This document shows positions 23,874-36,107 of a DNA stretch of 64,000 bases, one piece after another. The number at the start of each line of letters is the position of its first letter. Position 1 is the first letter of the stretch. Source of the DNA: Cymbidium sinense (Eukaryota; Streptophyta; Magnoliopsida; Asparagales; Orchidaceae); assembly GCA_021442155.1 (NCBI GenBank), contig CM038229.1, positions 70,762,443 to 70,826,442 on the forward strand, given 5' to 3'. The position numbers were made by a program, and so were the translations under genes. Under the pieces are notes generated by a model. The model did no database searches, was not told the origin of the DNA, and saw only the letters and a list, made by a program, of their open reading frames with translations.

Positions 23874-26800
23874 TGTTGACCTTATTTTTAGAATGAGGTC
23901 ACAACCCCTCCATCTTAGACATAGGATTTCTCTTAGACCTTATGAGTTCCTTAGTTTTAAGACACTTCTAGTAATTAGGTGAACACTCATCCTAGCCCTA
24001 GAGACTTAGAAGAGTTAGCCATAAGAATAGGTCATGCCTTAGGGGTGTTAGGAAAGTTTGCCTATCCCTTAGTTTGAACCAATCCTGACTTCCTCCTTTC
24101 AAAGTCAAACTCCAAATTAAATCAACATCAGAACTTAAAGCAATTCCAACTTGATTAATTTTCTCAAACTCAAATCAATTCCAAGTGATTGAAGCTTATG
24201 GGTGAAATTCCAAGTTTAAAATTTCTTCCTAAGCCCCTTTGATTCCATCTTATGGACTTAGCTCAAATCAAGTTCAAATCAACTTAAATTAAAGAAATTT
24301 TCTCATAACCCATTTATATTCTCATTTATATTCACATATATAAATGAAATATAAATTCAAATCAATCAACTAAACCCAAAAAAATCAAACCTAAATTCAA
24401 AAAAAAAAAAAAAATCTTTCCTAAGTCCTTTAATTCTACCTTATGGACTTAGCACAAATCAAGTTCAAATCACTTCAAATTCAAGAAATTTTCTCATAAC
24501 TCATTTATATTCTCATTTATATTCACATATATAATTGAAATACAAATTCAAATCAATCAAACTAAATTCAAAACTTAAATCTAAAATTCCAAAATTCTTT
24601 CCTAAGTCCTTTGATTCCCCCATGTGGACTTAGCTCAAATCAAGTTCAAATCACTTCAAATTCATGAAATTTTCTCATAACCCATTTATATTCTCATTTA
24701 TATTCACATATATAAATGAAATATAAATTCAAATATCCAAAACCAAATTCAAAACTCAAACTCAAATTCAACCCAAATTCAACCTAAACCTTTCAAGTCA
24801 AATTCTTGAACTTAGCCAAATCAAACTCAAATCAAGCCAAACTCTTGATTTTTTTTTCTTCATGATTCAATCAATCCTTCAATCATGAATCCAAATATAA
24901 ATATAAACTTCAATCATTAAACCAAAACTAAATTTAAAAATCAAACCCAATCAAGCTCATGTTCACCCTTTGAACTTGAAATTATCAAATGAATCAAAAC
25001 CCATTTGACTTCAAATCACTTGCAAATGGATTTATATTTCAATCATGAGTCCATTTGTGAGTTCAATCAAACTCAAATCAAGCTTTGACCAACATTTGAC
25101 TGCCTTTCACTTGACCCAAAGTGACCTAAAGTACCCCTTATGAGGCAAATTCTAATCCTAACCAAATTGGATTGAACTAAGCCCATCTAAGCCTTTCATC
25201 ATGATCAACAATCATCATAAGATGATCAATCACCCAAATTGGGTCAAACCAAGTCAAACCTAAGGGTTGACCAAGTCAACACTTAGCCAAAATCCACCAT
25301 AGCCAAAATTGATTGAAACCATTATCTAAGTTCATTCATGAACAATGTTTGAACTTGACCGAGCCAACATTTGAGCCTAACCTAGCCCAATTGGCCACTT
25401 GACCCAAGTTGACCCAACTTGACCTAAAAAGTTAAAATGTGTCAAAACTTGATCAAAGCAAATCAATTGAAACTAATGGGTCAAATTCATTCTAAAATGA
25501 TTGTTGACCTTGACCAAAGCCCCAATTGGCTAACTTTGTATTGACAATTGACCATGAACCAACTAAAAGGTCATATTCAGCTAAAATCAAATTAAATCAA
25601 AATTGATTGGAATCAAAGATACCTATCAATTTCATATGACCAATGAAACCTAAGCCAACCCATGACCTAACCCAAATAGGTCAAATGGGTCAAATTGGTC
25701 AACTTGACCCATTTGACCTAAATGAATTCAATTAAACCAAAACCAAATACAAAATAAATTGAATCAAACCAAAGCCACCAAAAAAATTCAAATGGCGAAT
25801 ATGAACTTGACTCAACCCTTGGTTTGACCCAATTTAACCAATCGGTCAACTTGACCCAAGTTGACCCATTTTGACATAAATGGGTCAACATGAGCCAAAT
25901 CATATCAAATCAACTCCAAATTCATTAAAACCTTACTCAACCAATTTTTCAATCATACCTAACATATTCAAATTGAAATCCAAGCCAAATGACCAATTTA
26001 CCCCTATGTCAAAGGGTAATTTTTTTCAAATTCACTTGGAATTTGGTCAAATCCTCTTCATGATCATTTGGCACCCTCTTAGTGGACCAAGTGGACACTA
26101 GTGAATGTGGTGCACCTAACCCATTAGGTTTGGGTTAGCCCAACCAAACCCAAGGTCAAAATTGACCACTTCCTTCAAATTGAGCACATCGCAATCCTTC
26201 CTCCACTCAATTGAGCACATGGCAAGCTTCACCACTCCACTCCTCTGGCTAAACCGAATGTTATGACACCTCTAACAGCCTAACAAACCCACTCAAAGAG
26301 CTGTATTGGATCAAAATGGTAAAGGGAGGCTCGACCATCCGATTGCTCTAGGGGGAGATATACTCCCCCTAATTCCTTTTCAATTCATCAGTCCCCAATT
26401 CAATTGAGTTTAGGGAAGCCAGAGAAACCATTTCCAAGTATCCCCAAGCTTCCTAGAGTGAGTTTGAATTTCCCATTTCTCAATTTTCTTAGATTGAAAA
26501 TAGGGGTGCTCCACTTGAAATCCATTTCACTCAATACTCCAAACCAATCCAATTCACTTTGCAAGCTTCATCGGGCAACTCAATCGAGCTCACCCAAGCC
26601 TTCACACAAGTTCTCCAAGCAAGGGAGGAGTACTCTTGACCAAGGACGAGCCCACTTGAAGGTGAACTTGGTCCATAGAAAGATCCATCCAATTTTAGCA
26701 CCTTAAAACTTCAAAAAGGCTTCATCTCCATTAGGCGGCTACTTGAATCGAAGCAGGTGATAGTCTGATGAGGTATTAAGCTTAAATTATCCATAAGGTG

Positions 26801-28454
26801 GTCCTTTGTGAAGTGAAGTTTCATCCCATGAGAAGTTAGCCGTTGGATGAGATCTCCCTTGCATGATGATAGTGTGGGTAAGATTTGAGTTCAATCTGAG
26901 CTCAATCGAGCTCGAATCTTGCCATGAAAGGTGGATGGCTTCCCTTTCTCGCAGGAGAACTCAAGCATGAATCATGGGCTTTCCATCCACACATTTTGGG
27001 TGGACAACCATGATTAAAACTTGTAAGATCCATGGATTAATCCTTTAATACCGCAGGTTTAATCTTTCGATCTTGATGGACATGAGAAAGCACGTATACA
27101 TAGCTAATGTTGCCATGTCAATACTTTAATAGCCTCTCCCGTTGCACCATATGGAAAGCACGCACTGCGTATGCCTCCATGTGGCACCGACGAGATTAGC
27201 TATTTAATTAGGGAGATTAATTGCCTAATTAATCATAAAATCTTCTAATATTCATATCTAAGTGTATAAAAATCAAAAAAATATGAAATGATTTGCATAT
27301 GAAAGATAATTGAATGAAGAATATTATAAAATTAATTTTATTAGATTTTGAATAGTTTTATTTTTTGAATTTGGGTTTTATTAGGACTGTAATAAGGCTA
27401 ATTACCCTCTGATTATTCCATTAATTAATCTCAAACTTCTCATGTGTATTTAGTGGGATAACTTCTGCCTCCCCTAATTTTCTTGGGATTTATTAATGAT
27501 TTAATTAGCATAATTACTAGATTTATTTCTAATTACTCTCTTAATGTAATTAAGCCTAATTAAGTGTGTAATCAATGATTTAATCCCTTGATTGAGAATT
27601 AAGGTTTGTTTAAGTGAATAGGAGGTTTAGGGAATAATTTTGAGATATTTTACTTAAGCTATTCGTTAAACCCTCTCTTTTTTCCTTAATCCAAACTTAA
27701 TTAAGAAATAATTCACTAATTACCTACCTAATTAATTTGATAAAATTCTAAAAAATTCTAGAACTTAAATAATCCCTCCTGGGTAGATGCTTAGGTGTTC
27801 AATAACCTAAGTACATTAAGGATATCAAAATCCCACTCACATGTGTGAGAGGGGTTATGAATGTACTTAAATTAAACCCCTTTAGTTTATTTAATCATTA
27901 ATCATGAGCCAATTGCACTAGGCCCCTTTTCTTTCCTAGCTACATTACTGATTTAAATTCCTTATGTGGTTTTATGTCATATGATTGTCTCATAATTATT
28001 TGATTAAGTATGCTAAGGTGGTATAAGTAAGGGATAATTAACACACTTAATTCACACCTTAACCTAAATAAAATATAAAAAATCACTTAATGATCCTAAG
28101 AACAAACTAAATCAACTCACATATGGGGGAAATGGGTTAAGACCAGTAAACATTCTTTCACATTTCTTAAATCAAACATAAAGCAAATTCAAAATAAAAA
28201 TTACATTCAATAAACTTTGATTCACTTTAAACTTTCTTATTTCATAGGATTATCTTTAGGAATTAATTAGGGTGAAAGAATTTACATAGCTTTCATCACT
28301 ATATTTCTTTTCTAGTATGTTAAATGTATATGTCATATGAAAATTATGCATCCATCCCTTTTAAAAATCAAATTAAAAAAAATGAAAGGTTTCCTTTCTA
28401 TCAAATTGCATGTTTTGGATAAAGTAAGAATGTGAATGGCTATTATCACTAAAG
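23874..28454 (+). mobile_element. LTR2, left part
   Basis: This aligns with LTR1 from its first base (TGTTGACC) to about 6790 of LTR1, including the three ~186-bp units, the TTGACC-rich block and the 8-bp inverted repeat. It lacks the (AT)n expansion and the 160-bp duplication of LTR1. The match ends at about 28454, where copia RNase H sequence starts. No gene. Confidence 0.85.
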
Positions 28455-29234
28455 TAAGAATCTCATTTAATAGCAGTCAAGCGTATCTTTCAGTATTTGA
28501 TAGGCACTACTAGGTTAGGTTTATGGTATCCTAAAAATTCTTTATCATATAATTTGGTTGCTTATTCTGATGCTAATTTTGCAGGATGCAAAGTAGATAA
28601 AAAAAGTACATCTGGCACATGTCAATTTTTAGAATCATCACTTGTGTCTTGGTCATCTAGGAAACAAAATTCTGTAGCTTTATCCATTGATGAGGCTGAG
28701 TATATAGCTGTCGATAGTTGTGTTGCTCAGGTCCTTTGGTTAAAGCAACAATTAGAAGATTTTGGTATTAAGCAAGATCACATTCTTGTCCAGTGTGACA
28801 ATGCTTGTTTAGTTTGACTAAAATCCTATCCGGACTCACAACCAAGCATATAGAAATTAGACATCATTTTATTAGGGATCATGTTTTGAAAGGTCATGTT
28901 AATATTAATTTCATTAGTAGATATACAAATTGCAGATATTTTACAAAACCCTTACCAGAAGAATATTTTTGTACTTTAAGATGCATGCTTGGAATGTTAG
29001 ATCCTAATATTTAAAATTATATGTAGCTTGTTCTCACTTTTGATGTTGTCAAAAGGGGAAGAAGAGTAAAATGTTGGTTAGTATTATGCATACATTTAGG
29101 GGAGCAACATTATTCATCTCTTATGCATAAATTTTTTTTAAGAGAATTTTTCAAAACTATGATGAAAGGTCAATTTGCACCTTCATCAAAATCAATACCC
29201 AACATAAGTTTGTCATCATCAAAAAGGGGGAGAT
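28455..29234 (+). pseudogene. Copia RNase H and pol 3' end, truncated copy
   Basis: The frame 28497-28817 encodes GTTRLGLWYPKNS, VAYSDANFAGCKVDKKSTSG, SWSSRKQNSVALSIDEAEYIA, VLWLKQQLEDFGI, the end of copia RNase H. A frameshift near 28810 leads to a second frame (28805-29014) with IRHHFIRDHVLKGHVNINFIS and KPLPEEYF. The pol end is followed by about 220 bp of 3' region and a polypurine tract at 29221-29233. It keeps the Trp codon that is a TAG in the complete copy at 35593. Confidence 0.85.
29221..29233 (+). other. Copia polypurine tract
   Basis: AAAAAGGGGGAGA directly before the TGTTGG start of LTRa; the same tract is at 36094-36106 before LTRb. This is the plus-strand primer expected for reverse transcription. 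Confidence 0.85.
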
Positions 29235-31285
29235 TGTTGGCTTAATTAGCCTTATGTTCAATTCGATTAATTTTGATGATAACAAGCAAATGCTTGGATG
29301 TTCTAATGAATATTTTTATGTGTTTCAGATATATCAATTGTTAATTACATATCTAATACATTAGAGGAAATTGCAAGAGTAGAAGAATGAAAAGGATAAT
29401 ATGAAGCTCAAGATACAATATTTTGGGTTTCATTGGCATGAATCAATTTGCTCACAACTTAACATATTATTTTAATGAGGTTAATTTATATAAATATTTA
29501 TTTAATTAAATATGTTTCATACATAGCATTAAAATTGTCAAAGTAATAAATGATAAAAACTATTAAGTATAATTATTTTATTTACTTAATATAATTATGT
29601 ATTTTAATTTAATTTATTGGTTTTAAGATAACTAACATATTTATGATTATATATAAATTATATCATAATTTTTAAATGTCACATGTCAAAATTAACAAAA
29701 ATATATAAAATTTTGTATTTTAGCCCTAATCAAAGAATTCATATCGATTTCATCTCCAGATTCCATGAATTTTTTCCTTTAATTTAGAGGTTACATGACC
29801 CACTTTTGATTAAAATTGAATTTATAATAATTTTCTAAACATTAGTGATTTTTATAATGAACTACATGCTTTGAATATATTAAGAGCCATATTTGATTAG
29901 TTTTGACTTACCCATGTGAAGAGCCAAATTTTGGCTGCTAAATTTAATATTTATTTAATATAAATTATAATTTTATTGAATATTAAATTATTAGATGATA
30001 ACATGAGATTTGCATGATATATTTTTAAAATATGATCTTCTTGCCTATAAATAGCCCTCATTCTCTTCATGAAAGCATTCCTCATTCAAAATTCAAAATC
30101 CCTCCAGCAAATCTAAGAGAAAATTTCTTAGATTTTCCTTCCAAGTGTTCTCCAAATATTGCAAGATCAAATACTTGGTTTGGAAGCTTCAACATCTTGA
30201 ACTAAGCAAGCTTTCTCAAATTACTTGAGTTTATTTTCTTGATCTTAATCCTTTTTAGTTGTTCATGCTATTTTCACCATCTATTTATTCTTTCCAATTT
30301 ATACTTTTGGGTGGATTAGTCTTTGGACATTATTTTTCAAATCAAAGTTTCTCAATCATTTTTTTGTGATAAACTCTTGTGATAGTTTGTAGGATCTATT
30401 TCAACTTGCTGAAACTTTTAAATTCCTACAAATCTATTTTGGTTTCTTGAAATATTTCTTCATTAGTCTTATTTTGAAAGATCATTTATTCTTAGATCTA
30501 CTTTAGAAGTATATTTTTAAGCATTTAAAAATAAATTATTGTGCTAAAATTATTTTTATATTTGCTAGATCTCTCTTTTTTTTTTAATTAAAAGCTTACT
30601 AGCATACTTAGATCTATCATATACTCATTTTATTTAAGTACTTTGTGATCATTAGCATTAATTGAAAGAAACTTTTGTTAAAATAAAATAAATTATTCCT
30701 TGCTTTTATTTTATTATGTAAGAATATTGTGAAATTATTTTGAAATCATTTTAAACATCTTAGTAAGATCACTTTAAGATATTTATTTCAATATTAAGTG
30801 AGCATATTATCTTGCCAAAAATTTTAAGTTGTAAGTGATCATTTATAAGTTGTGAGATCATTGGATAGCTTGGTATATTTGTGAGAGATTTATTTTATCA
30901 AAATTTATTATTTTGTATTTTTCTTTTTGTACTATAAAATTTATTTTGGGGTTATACTCGCCTCTTTGTAGGAGAGTATATATTGTTGTAGGGGTTGTAC
31001 TCACCCCGTTATAGGAGAGTACTATTTGTAAGCTATTTTTGCATTTAGTGGATTCTTAGCCAAGGGTGGCTAGGCATAAATGTAGGCTGATTTTGCGGTT
31101 TGGCCGAACCACGTAAAAATTATGTGCCTATTATCTCTCTTTACATTACTGTACTTTTATTTTTACTACATTAAGAATTGTATCCTGTCATTATAAAATC
31201 AAATATTAATTTTCTATTGAAAATTAAAATTTAAGATTTAACTTTTAAAATATCAAATTCCCTCTTGGAGCTATAGTGACTCACA
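29235..31285 (+). mobile_element. Copia LTRa, 2.05 kb
   Basis: Starts TGTTGGCTTAATTAGCC after a polypurine tract and ends ACTCACA two bases before a primer site. It is highly similar to LTRb at 36108-38140, with small indels and scattered substitutions. A TATA box (TATAAATA, 30046-30053) lies before CCCTCATTCTCTTCATG, a likely transcription start region. A 43-bp direct repeat (gttatactcg... / gttgtactca...) sits at 30951-31030. Otherwise very AT-rich with no gene. Confidence 0.9.
30046..30053 (+). promoter_or_regulatory. TATA box of copia LTRa
   Basis: TATAAATA in the context GCC-TATAAATA-GC, conserved at 36930-36937 in LTRb. Expected promoter of the element's RNA. Confidence 0.7.
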
Positions 31286-31287
31286 AT

Positions 31288-31300
31288 TGGTATTAGAGCC
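31288..31300 (+). other. Copia primer-binding site (tRNA-iMet type)
   Basis: TGGTATTAGAGCC begins two bases after the LTRa end. It matches the TGGTATCAGAGC used by many plant copia elements for initiator methionine tRNA, with one change. Confidence 0.85.
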
Positions 31301-31345
31301 TAGGCTCTTTTATTGGCTTAACATCCAAGAGTAGATCTTTTCACT

Positions 31346-32265
31346 ATGGCACAAGGTTTCCCAAAGAGTTCACTACTAGAGGGACAATCCACTCATAGAC
31401 CTCCACTTTTAGATAGTGTACCATTTGACTATTGGAAAAATAGAATTAGTACATTTTTAAGAGGTCAAGATGCATGTGGTATATGTTGACACATCAATAT
31501 CATACACCAATGAAGAAAATGGAATTAAAGTAGAAAAACCTTTTGAGGAATGGTCTTTATGAAGAGAACTTGATGAATTAAATGCTAGGGCTTGTAATAC
31601 TTTACATTGTGCTTTATTACGATGATTACATGAAAATTTCTATGTTAAGTATAAAAAAAAATATGGGATAAACTCATTATAACTTATGAAGGAACTAGTG
31701 AAGTTAAAGATGCTCACATAAATAGACTTGTTTATGAATATGAGTTATTTCATATGTCTCCTTCTAAATCTATTTCTGATATGTATACTAGATTCATGAA
31801 AATAATTAACACATTGAATTCTCTTGGAAAAATATATAGGAATCAAGACTTAGCCTATAAGATTCTTAGATGTCTTCCAAAAGAATGGGAAGCTAAAGTA
31901 ACAGCTATTAGTGAAGCTAAAGATTTATCTTCTTATCCACTTGATCAGCTTTTGGGTTCTTTGATAGCACATGAACAGGTTATTGCTCAAAGGGATAAGA
32001 TGGATAACTCAACAAAAAGGGAGAAGGAGAAAGGAAAAGCCATTGCATTACAAGTTGATGACAGTGATGAGCATAACATCTCAAGCTAGGATGGTGATAG
32101 TGATGAGGTGGTCATGCTATCCAAAATGCTTGGGAACTTGCTAAGGAAGAAGAATCAAAGGTATAAAAATTCTAAAAACTATAAATTTTAAACTAAAAAA
32201 TTTCCTACATGTGAGGGATCATTTGCTACCATTGTAAAAAGCCTAGACACATAAGAGGTGATTGT
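31346..32265 (+). pseudogene. gag: Copia gag (degenerate)
   Basis: The ATG at 31346 opens a typical N-terminus (MAQGFPKSSLLEGQS, PPLLDSVPFDYWKNRI) that ends at a TGA about 48 codons on. Stops and shifts break the middle. The frame 31754-32089 is the conserved gag core (MYTRFMKIINTLNSLGK, LRCLPKEWEAKVTAISEAKDL, LLGSLIAHEQ). At 32224-32265 a zinc knuckle with correct spacing C-x2-C-x4-H-x4-C is intact (CYHCKKPRH...C). It would form the particle core if unbroken. Confidence 0.8.
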
Positions 32266-33004
32266 CCAGAACTTGCTGAATCAAAGAAAAAATATGAAGG
32301 AGAAAAAGTACCATAAGAAGAAGAAGACGGCTTTATGGGCCAATCCAGATTCAAATGAATCAAGTACTTGCTCATCCGATGAAGAGGTCAACATATGTCT
32401 TATGGCAAATGGAGAATCTGACTTAGATTCTCAAGAGGTATGTAATGATATATCTTATGATGAATTAGATGATGCTTTTAATGATTTAGCTATTGAATAT
32501 AAAAAATTAAAAAGAAAATACAATACCTTAGAAAAAGAACATAAAAATTTAGATATGCATTTTTGTGATTTAAAAAATGAATGTGATAATTTAAAAAGTA
32601 AAAATGTGTCTTTATTAAATTGTTCCTTACTTGTATGTAAACTTGAAAGAGAGAATATCTTGTTAAAAGCAAGATTAGAATTATGTTTGAAATCACAAGT
32701 TCATTATAATACTTCATCAAAAAAAATATTTAATAGAAATTATTTGCATCATACACATCCCACTCATATACCTTATAATTATCGTGCTAAGTCATATGCA
32801 AACACTAATGTTTGATGCAACTATTGTGATAGAAAAGGGAATATTTCATTTGATTGCTATGCACGTAAATTACAAAATACTAAGCAACCATCTTATGTAT
32901 TGGTACCAAAAGGTATAAGTACTACACAAACCACGCATGATAGATATCTTTCTTCAAATGTAGAATGTGGACCCAAACATGTTTGGGTTCCAAAAGTTAA
33001 CATG
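32258..33004 (+). pseudogene. Copia gag-pol linker with coiled coil and second zinc knuckle
   Basis: The frame 32258-32815 encodes a Lys/acid-rich linker (SSTCSSDEEVNICLMA) and a long coiled-coil-like region (LAIEYKKLKRKYNTLEKEHKNL). It stops at a TGA directly before CNYCDRKG-N-ISFD-C (32816-32857), a second knuckle whose His ligand is Asn. The frame continues through that TGA to ECGPKHVWVPKVNM and a TGA at 33004. This arrangement resembles copia polyproteins with a CLMA segment; the lineage is not firmly assigned. Confidence 0.65.
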
Positions 33005-34270
33005 TGAGTTTCTTTTGTAGGAATGCCTTCAAAGCAAAATCAAAGAAGGCATGTGGTACTTGGACAGTGAATGTTCAAGACATATGATGGGAGATAAAGA
33101 TAAATTCACAACTTTAGACTCAAGTGATGGAGGATTTGTTACATATGGAGATAATGCAAAGGGAAAGATCATTGGCATTGGTTCTATTTGTAAGAATTCT
33201 ATCACTTTAGATAGAAGGATTAAAACATAATTTAATTTCTATTAGTCAATTATGTGATAAAGGTTTGAATGTAGTATTCCATGCATCATGTTGCATTATA
33301 AAAAATAATGAAAATGTTTTGTTAGTAGGGCAAAGATATAAAAATATTTATGTCATTGATTTAGATAGCTTTCATGATGTGAATTTGAATTTACTTTGTT
33401 TTAAAAGCACTCATGATGATATATGGTTATGGCATAGGAGACTATGACATATTAACATGCACACTTAATAAAATTTCCAAACTTGATTTAGTAGTTGGAT
33501 TGCCTAAATTAAATTTTCATTCAAACTATGTTTATGATGCATGTATTCATGGTAAGCATTCTAGAAGCTCATTTAAAAGTAAAAATATTGTTTCTACTTC
33601 TAGACCTCTAGAATTATTGCACATGGATTTATTTGGTCCTATTAACTAGCTAAGGTGGAAAAAATTATGATTTTGTGATTGTTGATGATTTCTCTAGATA
33701 TACTTGGGTTTTATTTGTAACTTACAAGGATGATGTTTTTGGTGAGTTTAGAAAGTTTTCTAAATATATTCAAAGAGAACAAGGCCTTTTGATTAATAGG
33801 GTTCAAACTGATCATGGTGGCGAATTTGAAAATAAATTATTTGAGGATTATTGTGATGAACATGGGATTAGACATAATTTTTCTGCACCTAGAACTCCCC
33901 AAAAAATGGAGTAGTAGAGAGAAAAAATAGAATATTAATTGAATTAAGTAGATCTATGCTTGATGAGTATAAATTGCCAAAATATTTTTGGTAAAGCGAT
34001 AAATACTACATGTTATGTGATGAATAGGTTCTATTTTAGACCAATTTTGAAGAAGACACCCTATGAATTGATTTTTGGAAAGAAGCCTAAGATTGAACAC
34101 TTTCATGTATTTGGATGTAAATGCTTTATTTTGAATAATGGAAAAGATCATTTAGGTAAGTTTGATTGCAAATCAGATGATGGTATTTTCTTAGGATACT
34201 CTCTTTCTAGTAGAGCTTATAGAGTTTTCAATAAAATGATTGTAAGAATCAATACATGGATGAAGTGATT
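33005..34270 (+). pseudogene. Copia protease and integrase (degenerate)
   Basis: The protease active site (33051-33095) reads MWYLDSECSRHMMGD: the Gly of Asp-Ser-Gly is Glu. The pre-integrase zinc region (33265-33649) has a TGA at 33445 in place of the Gly after WLWHRRL, and YDAC where CxxC is expected. The integrase core (LELLHMDLFGP, IVDDFSRYTWV, QTDHGGEF) keeps two catalytic Asp. A one-base loss in the A-run at 33901-33906 shifts the frame just before VVERKNR, which holds the Glu. A further shift near 33985 precedes the frame 33960-34268 (NTTCYVMNR, KKTPYELIFGKKPKIEHFHVFGCKCF). It cannot make a complete integrase. Confidence 0.85.
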
Positions 34271-34501
34271 GATGAAGAGATCTAATTTTAAGAAAATATG
34301 ATAATAATATGGATGATTCATTACAAGAATGGAAATATTAAATAAAACATAAAGAAATCCTTCATTAGTTTATCGAGGTTAGTTGTAGAAGCATTAAATG
34401 ATAATTTTGGATTATTTGAAAAAGTTGAATCACTTGTAAGAAATGATGTTTGGGATTAGTCCCAAGACCCCAAGATCAAATATGGAACAAATTTCAGATG
34501 G

Positions 34502-35356
34502 ATGATTGGGGGAGCTAGGGGTATTGTTAGAAATAAAGCTAGGTTAGTTACACAAGGGTACACACAAGTTGAAGGTATAGATTTTGAAGAATCTTTTGCA
34601 CCCGTAGCAAGACTAGAAGCTATCAAGTTACTCCTTGCTTATGCTTATTTTAGAAATTTTAAACTTTTTCAAATGGATGTCAAAAGTGCATTTTTGAATG
34701 GATTTATTGACCAAAATGTATTTGTAGGGCAACCACCTGGATTTGAGAGCCTTGATTGTCCAAATCATGTGTATAAATTAAAGAAAGCCTTATATGGTTT
34801 AAAACAGTCTCCTCATGCTTGGTATGATAGGTTAAGTAACTTTTTGATAGATCATGGATTTAGAAAGGGTAGAGTAGATACCACCTTATTCCTTAAGAGC
34901 ATAGATGATGATTTGATTGTGGTACAAGTGTATGTAGATGATATATTATTTGGAAGTACAAATGAATCTTTATGCCATGAGTTCTCATCTTTGATGTCTA
35001 AAGAGTTTGAAATGAGTATGTTGGGAGAACTTAATTTTTTCTTAGGTCTTCAAGTGAAGCAACAAGAAAATGGCACATTCATTTGTCAAACCAAGTACAC
35101 AAATGAATTTCTTGAGAGGTTTGACATGAAAAGATTTAAATCTAGTAAAACTTCTATGAGCACATCTACAAAATCGGATTTAGATGAATTAGGAAAATCT
35201 GTTGATCAAAAACTTTATAGGAGTATGATAGGTTCACTTTTATATCTTACTGCAAGTAAGCCTGATATTATGTTTGATGTTTGTTTGTGTGCTCATTTTC
35301 AGGCCAACCCAAAAGAATCTCAATTAATAGCAGTAAGTGTATCTTTCGGTATTTGA
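34502..35356 (+). pseudogene. Copia reverse transcriptase, longest intact frame
   Basis: A 284-codon open frame covers most of RT: ARLVTQGYTQVEGIDFEESFAPVAR, FQMDVKSAFLNG, KLKKALYGLKQSPHAWYDRL, the catalytic VYVDDILFGS, FFLGLQVKQ, and YRSMIGSLLYLTASKPDIMFDV. The catalytic Asp pair is intact. The frame is cut from the integrase part by stops near 34280-34460 and shifts into RNase H near 35310. On its own it lacks a start context and is a fragment of the polyprotein. Confidence 0.9.
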
Positions 35357-35880
35357 TAGGCACTACTAGGTTAGGTTTATGGTATCCTAAAAATTCTTTA
35401 TCATGTAATTTGGTTGCTTATTCTGATGCTGATTTTGTAGGATGCAAAGTAGATAGAAAAAGCACATCTGGCACATGTCATTTTTTAGGATCATCACTTA
35501 TGTCTTGGTCATCTAGGAAACAAAATTTTGTAGCTTTATCCACTATTGAGGCTGAATACATAGCTACCGGTAGTTGTGTTGCTCAGGTTCTTTAGTTAAA
35601 GCAATAATTAGAAGATTTTGGTATTAAGCAAGATCACATTCTATTTCAGTGTGACAATACTAGTGCTATTAGTTTGACTAAAAATCCTATCCAGCACTCA
35701 CGAACAAAGCATATAGAAATTAGACATCATTTTATTAGGGATCATGTTTTGAAAGGTCATGTTAATATTAATTTCATTAGTACCGATATACAAATTGCAG
35801 ATATTTTTACAAAACCCTTACCAGAAGAACATTTTTGTACTTTAAGATGCATGCTTGGAATGTTAGATCCTAATATTTAA
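35281..35880 (+). pseudogene. Copia RNase H and pol C-terminus (degenerate)
   Basis: The frame 35281-35595 has GTTRLGLWYPKNS, VAYSDADFVGCKVDRKSTSGTCHFLG, SWSSRKQNFVALSTIEAEYIA and stops at a TAG (35593-35595) replacing the Trp codon still present in the left copy. The frame 35674-35880 has TKHIEIRHHFIRDHVLKG, TDIQIADIFTKPLPEEHF and ends at TAA 35880. The RNase H catalytic residues D, E and D appear to be present. Confidence 0.85.
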
Positions 35881-36107
35881 AATTATATGTAGCTTGTTCT
35901 CACTTTTTGATGTTGTCAAAAGGGGAGGGGAGAAGAGTAAAATGTTGGTTAGTATTATGCATACATTTAGGGGGAGCAACATTATTCATCTCTTATGCAT
36001 AAATTTTTTTTAAGAGAATTTTTTCAAAACTATGATGAAAGGTCAATTTGCACCTTCATCAAAATCAATACCCAACATTAGTTTGTCATCATCAAAAAGG
36101 GGGAGAT
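35881..36107 (+). other. Copia 3' untranslated region and polypurine tract
   Basis: No frame. Ends with the polypurine tract AAAAAGGGGGAGA (36094-36106) directly before LTRb. Nearly identical to 29015-29234. Confidence 0.8.
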
